Positions 63,303-64,000 of a DNA stretch of 64,000 nucleotides are shown in pieces. A program made the translations under genes and the position numbers. The DNA is from Streptomyces turgidiscabies Car8 (lineage in GTDB: Bacteria; Actinomycetota; Actinomycetes; Streptomycetales; Streptomycetaceae), in NCBI RefSeq assembly GCF_000331005.1, contig NZ_AEJB01000421.1:33520-97519 (forward strand), read 5' to 3'. The notes below the pieces were generated by a model that was given only the letters and a program-made list of their open reading frames with translations, ran no database searches and had not been told where the DNA came from. How positions within the stretch are numbered: the stretch's first letter is position 1; each line of letters opens with the position of its first letter.

Positions 63303-63953
63303 TCAGCTCAGCGTCGCGTACACGATGAGGTTGTCGACAGGGTGCCCCTGCGCGTCGAAGTCGCCGTCGCACGTGATGAGCCGCAGGGCACGGTCCTGGG
63401 TCGGGCCGTAGACCTTCTCCGTGGGGAAGGCCGTCTTGCTGACGCTCTCCGTGGCCGTGACGGAGAAGTGGGCGGCTTTTCCCGAGGCGTCGGTGACGGT
63501 GATGTCCGCGCCCTTGGTGATCTTCTTGAGGTCGTGGAAGACGGCTCTGCCCAAGTGGGTGTCGTTGTGGCCGATGATGACGGCCGCGCCGACCTGCCCG
63601 GGCACGGCACCGCCCGTGTACCAGCCCGCCGTCATCCCCTTCTCGGCCGGCGGGACCTCGACTGTGCCGTCCGGGTTGAGGCCGAGCTCCATCAGCGAAC
63701 TGGTGATCCCCACCGAGGGGATGGCGACTTTCGCGGGGGCCGCCGGAGCCGCCGGGGCGGCGGGATCCGGGGAGGTCACGGACCGCTCCGTCTCCGGGGC
63801 ACCGGACGCGGTCGGCTGGACGACCGCGACCGTCGGGTCGGGGGTGGACGAGCAGCCGGTGAGCACGGTGACGAGCGTGAGCAGGACGACGGTCGCGAAC
63901 ACGGCGACGGCGAGGCGGGCCCGGGACAGGGCCGGACTGTGTGCAGGGGGCAA
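63303..63953 (-). CDS. class F sortase-like transpeptidase
   Basis: The 216-aa product has an N-terminal hydrophobic segment ending in a lipobox-like LTGC, an Ala/Pro-rich linker (DPAAPAAPAAPAKVAIPS) and the sortase barrel with GWYTGGAVPGQVGAAVIIGH (catalytic His) and LRLITCDGDFD (catalytic Cys). Class F enzymes are typical of actinobacteria and their substrates are poorly known. The start is TTG 63953, with GGAG 6 nt upstream. The likely lipidation is unusual for a sortase. Confidence 0.88.
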   Translation of the reverse strand: MPPAHSPALSRARLAVAVFATVVLLTLVTVLTGCSSTPDPTVAVVQPTASGAPETERSVTSPDPAAPAAPAAPAKVAIPSVGITSSLMELGLNPDGTVEVPPAEKGMTAGWYTGGAVPGQVGAAVIIGHNDTHLGRAVFHDLKKITKGADITVTDASGKAAHFSVTATESVSKTAFPTEKVYGPTQDRALRLITCDGDFDAQGHPVDNLIVYATLS

Positions 63954-64000
63954 CGCGGGCTCCAGGACAGGTGCGAGGGTTCACCGGAACGCACAGGGCG

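Overview
The window is chromosomal DNA from a Streptomyces-like actinomycete. It has very high GC with strong third-position GC bias, frequent GTG starts, dense 4-bp stop/start overlaps, a class A RNase P RNA, SCO2322-family, DUF5336 and SigE-family genes, and no tRNA or CRISPR array that I can see. Annotation is by reading alone: family names come from motif recognition, not from database searches. PARAGRAPH 2, left third (1-19333): a phage-defence island. On the minus strand are pglW (NERD plus two kinase-like domains) and pglX (adenine methyltransferase running off the left edge), the hallmark pair of the Pgl/BREX-2 system. pglX carries an 8-G tract typical of phase variation and its putative target-recognition region is unusually AT-rich. 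Next to them are an unknown 481-aa protein with a PD-(D/E)XK-like motif, a 121-aa unknown protein, a DUF2075 nuclease-helicase, and a giant DUF4011/SF1-helicase/REase gene whose frame breaks exactly at a C7 tract. The island ends close to the 3' end of rnpB. PARAGRAPH 3, middle (19952-48700): core genes (rnpB, EamA exporter with AraC regulator, RNB ribonuclease, yaaA, eda, RNase HI/phosphatase, zinc-ribbon protein, Nif3), then a steroid-type regulon. A KstR-like TetR regulator (47683-48363) sits among a MaoC hydratase/Zn-alcohol dehydrogenase/SDR operon, an F420-type oxidoreductase, a 3Fe-4S ferredoxin/aldehyde dehydrogenase operon, an MBL-fold hydrolase and a glycosyltransferase/methyltransferase/alpha-barrel operon. 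Three promoter regions carry the KstR-type motif TnnAACnnGTTnnA and three carry a second palindrome, CTGACGnnnCGTCAG. Between them lie a two-component system with a frameshifted response regulator, a SigE-type sigma/membrane-partner pair, and an MFS exporter with a C-terminal beta-sandwich. PARAGRAPH 4, right third (51644-64000): a phosphotransferase, then a cobalamin-riboswitch operon encoding a secreted, membrane-anchored alpha-barrel protein, an SCO2322-family protein and a complete ECF transporter (T, fused A-A, S). This looks like a dedicated vitamin B12 capture and import system. Then come a lytic-transglycosylase-like secreted protein, a DUF1275 membrane protein, small ORFs, a Ser/Thr kinase fused to a PQQ-type propeller and a class F sortase.
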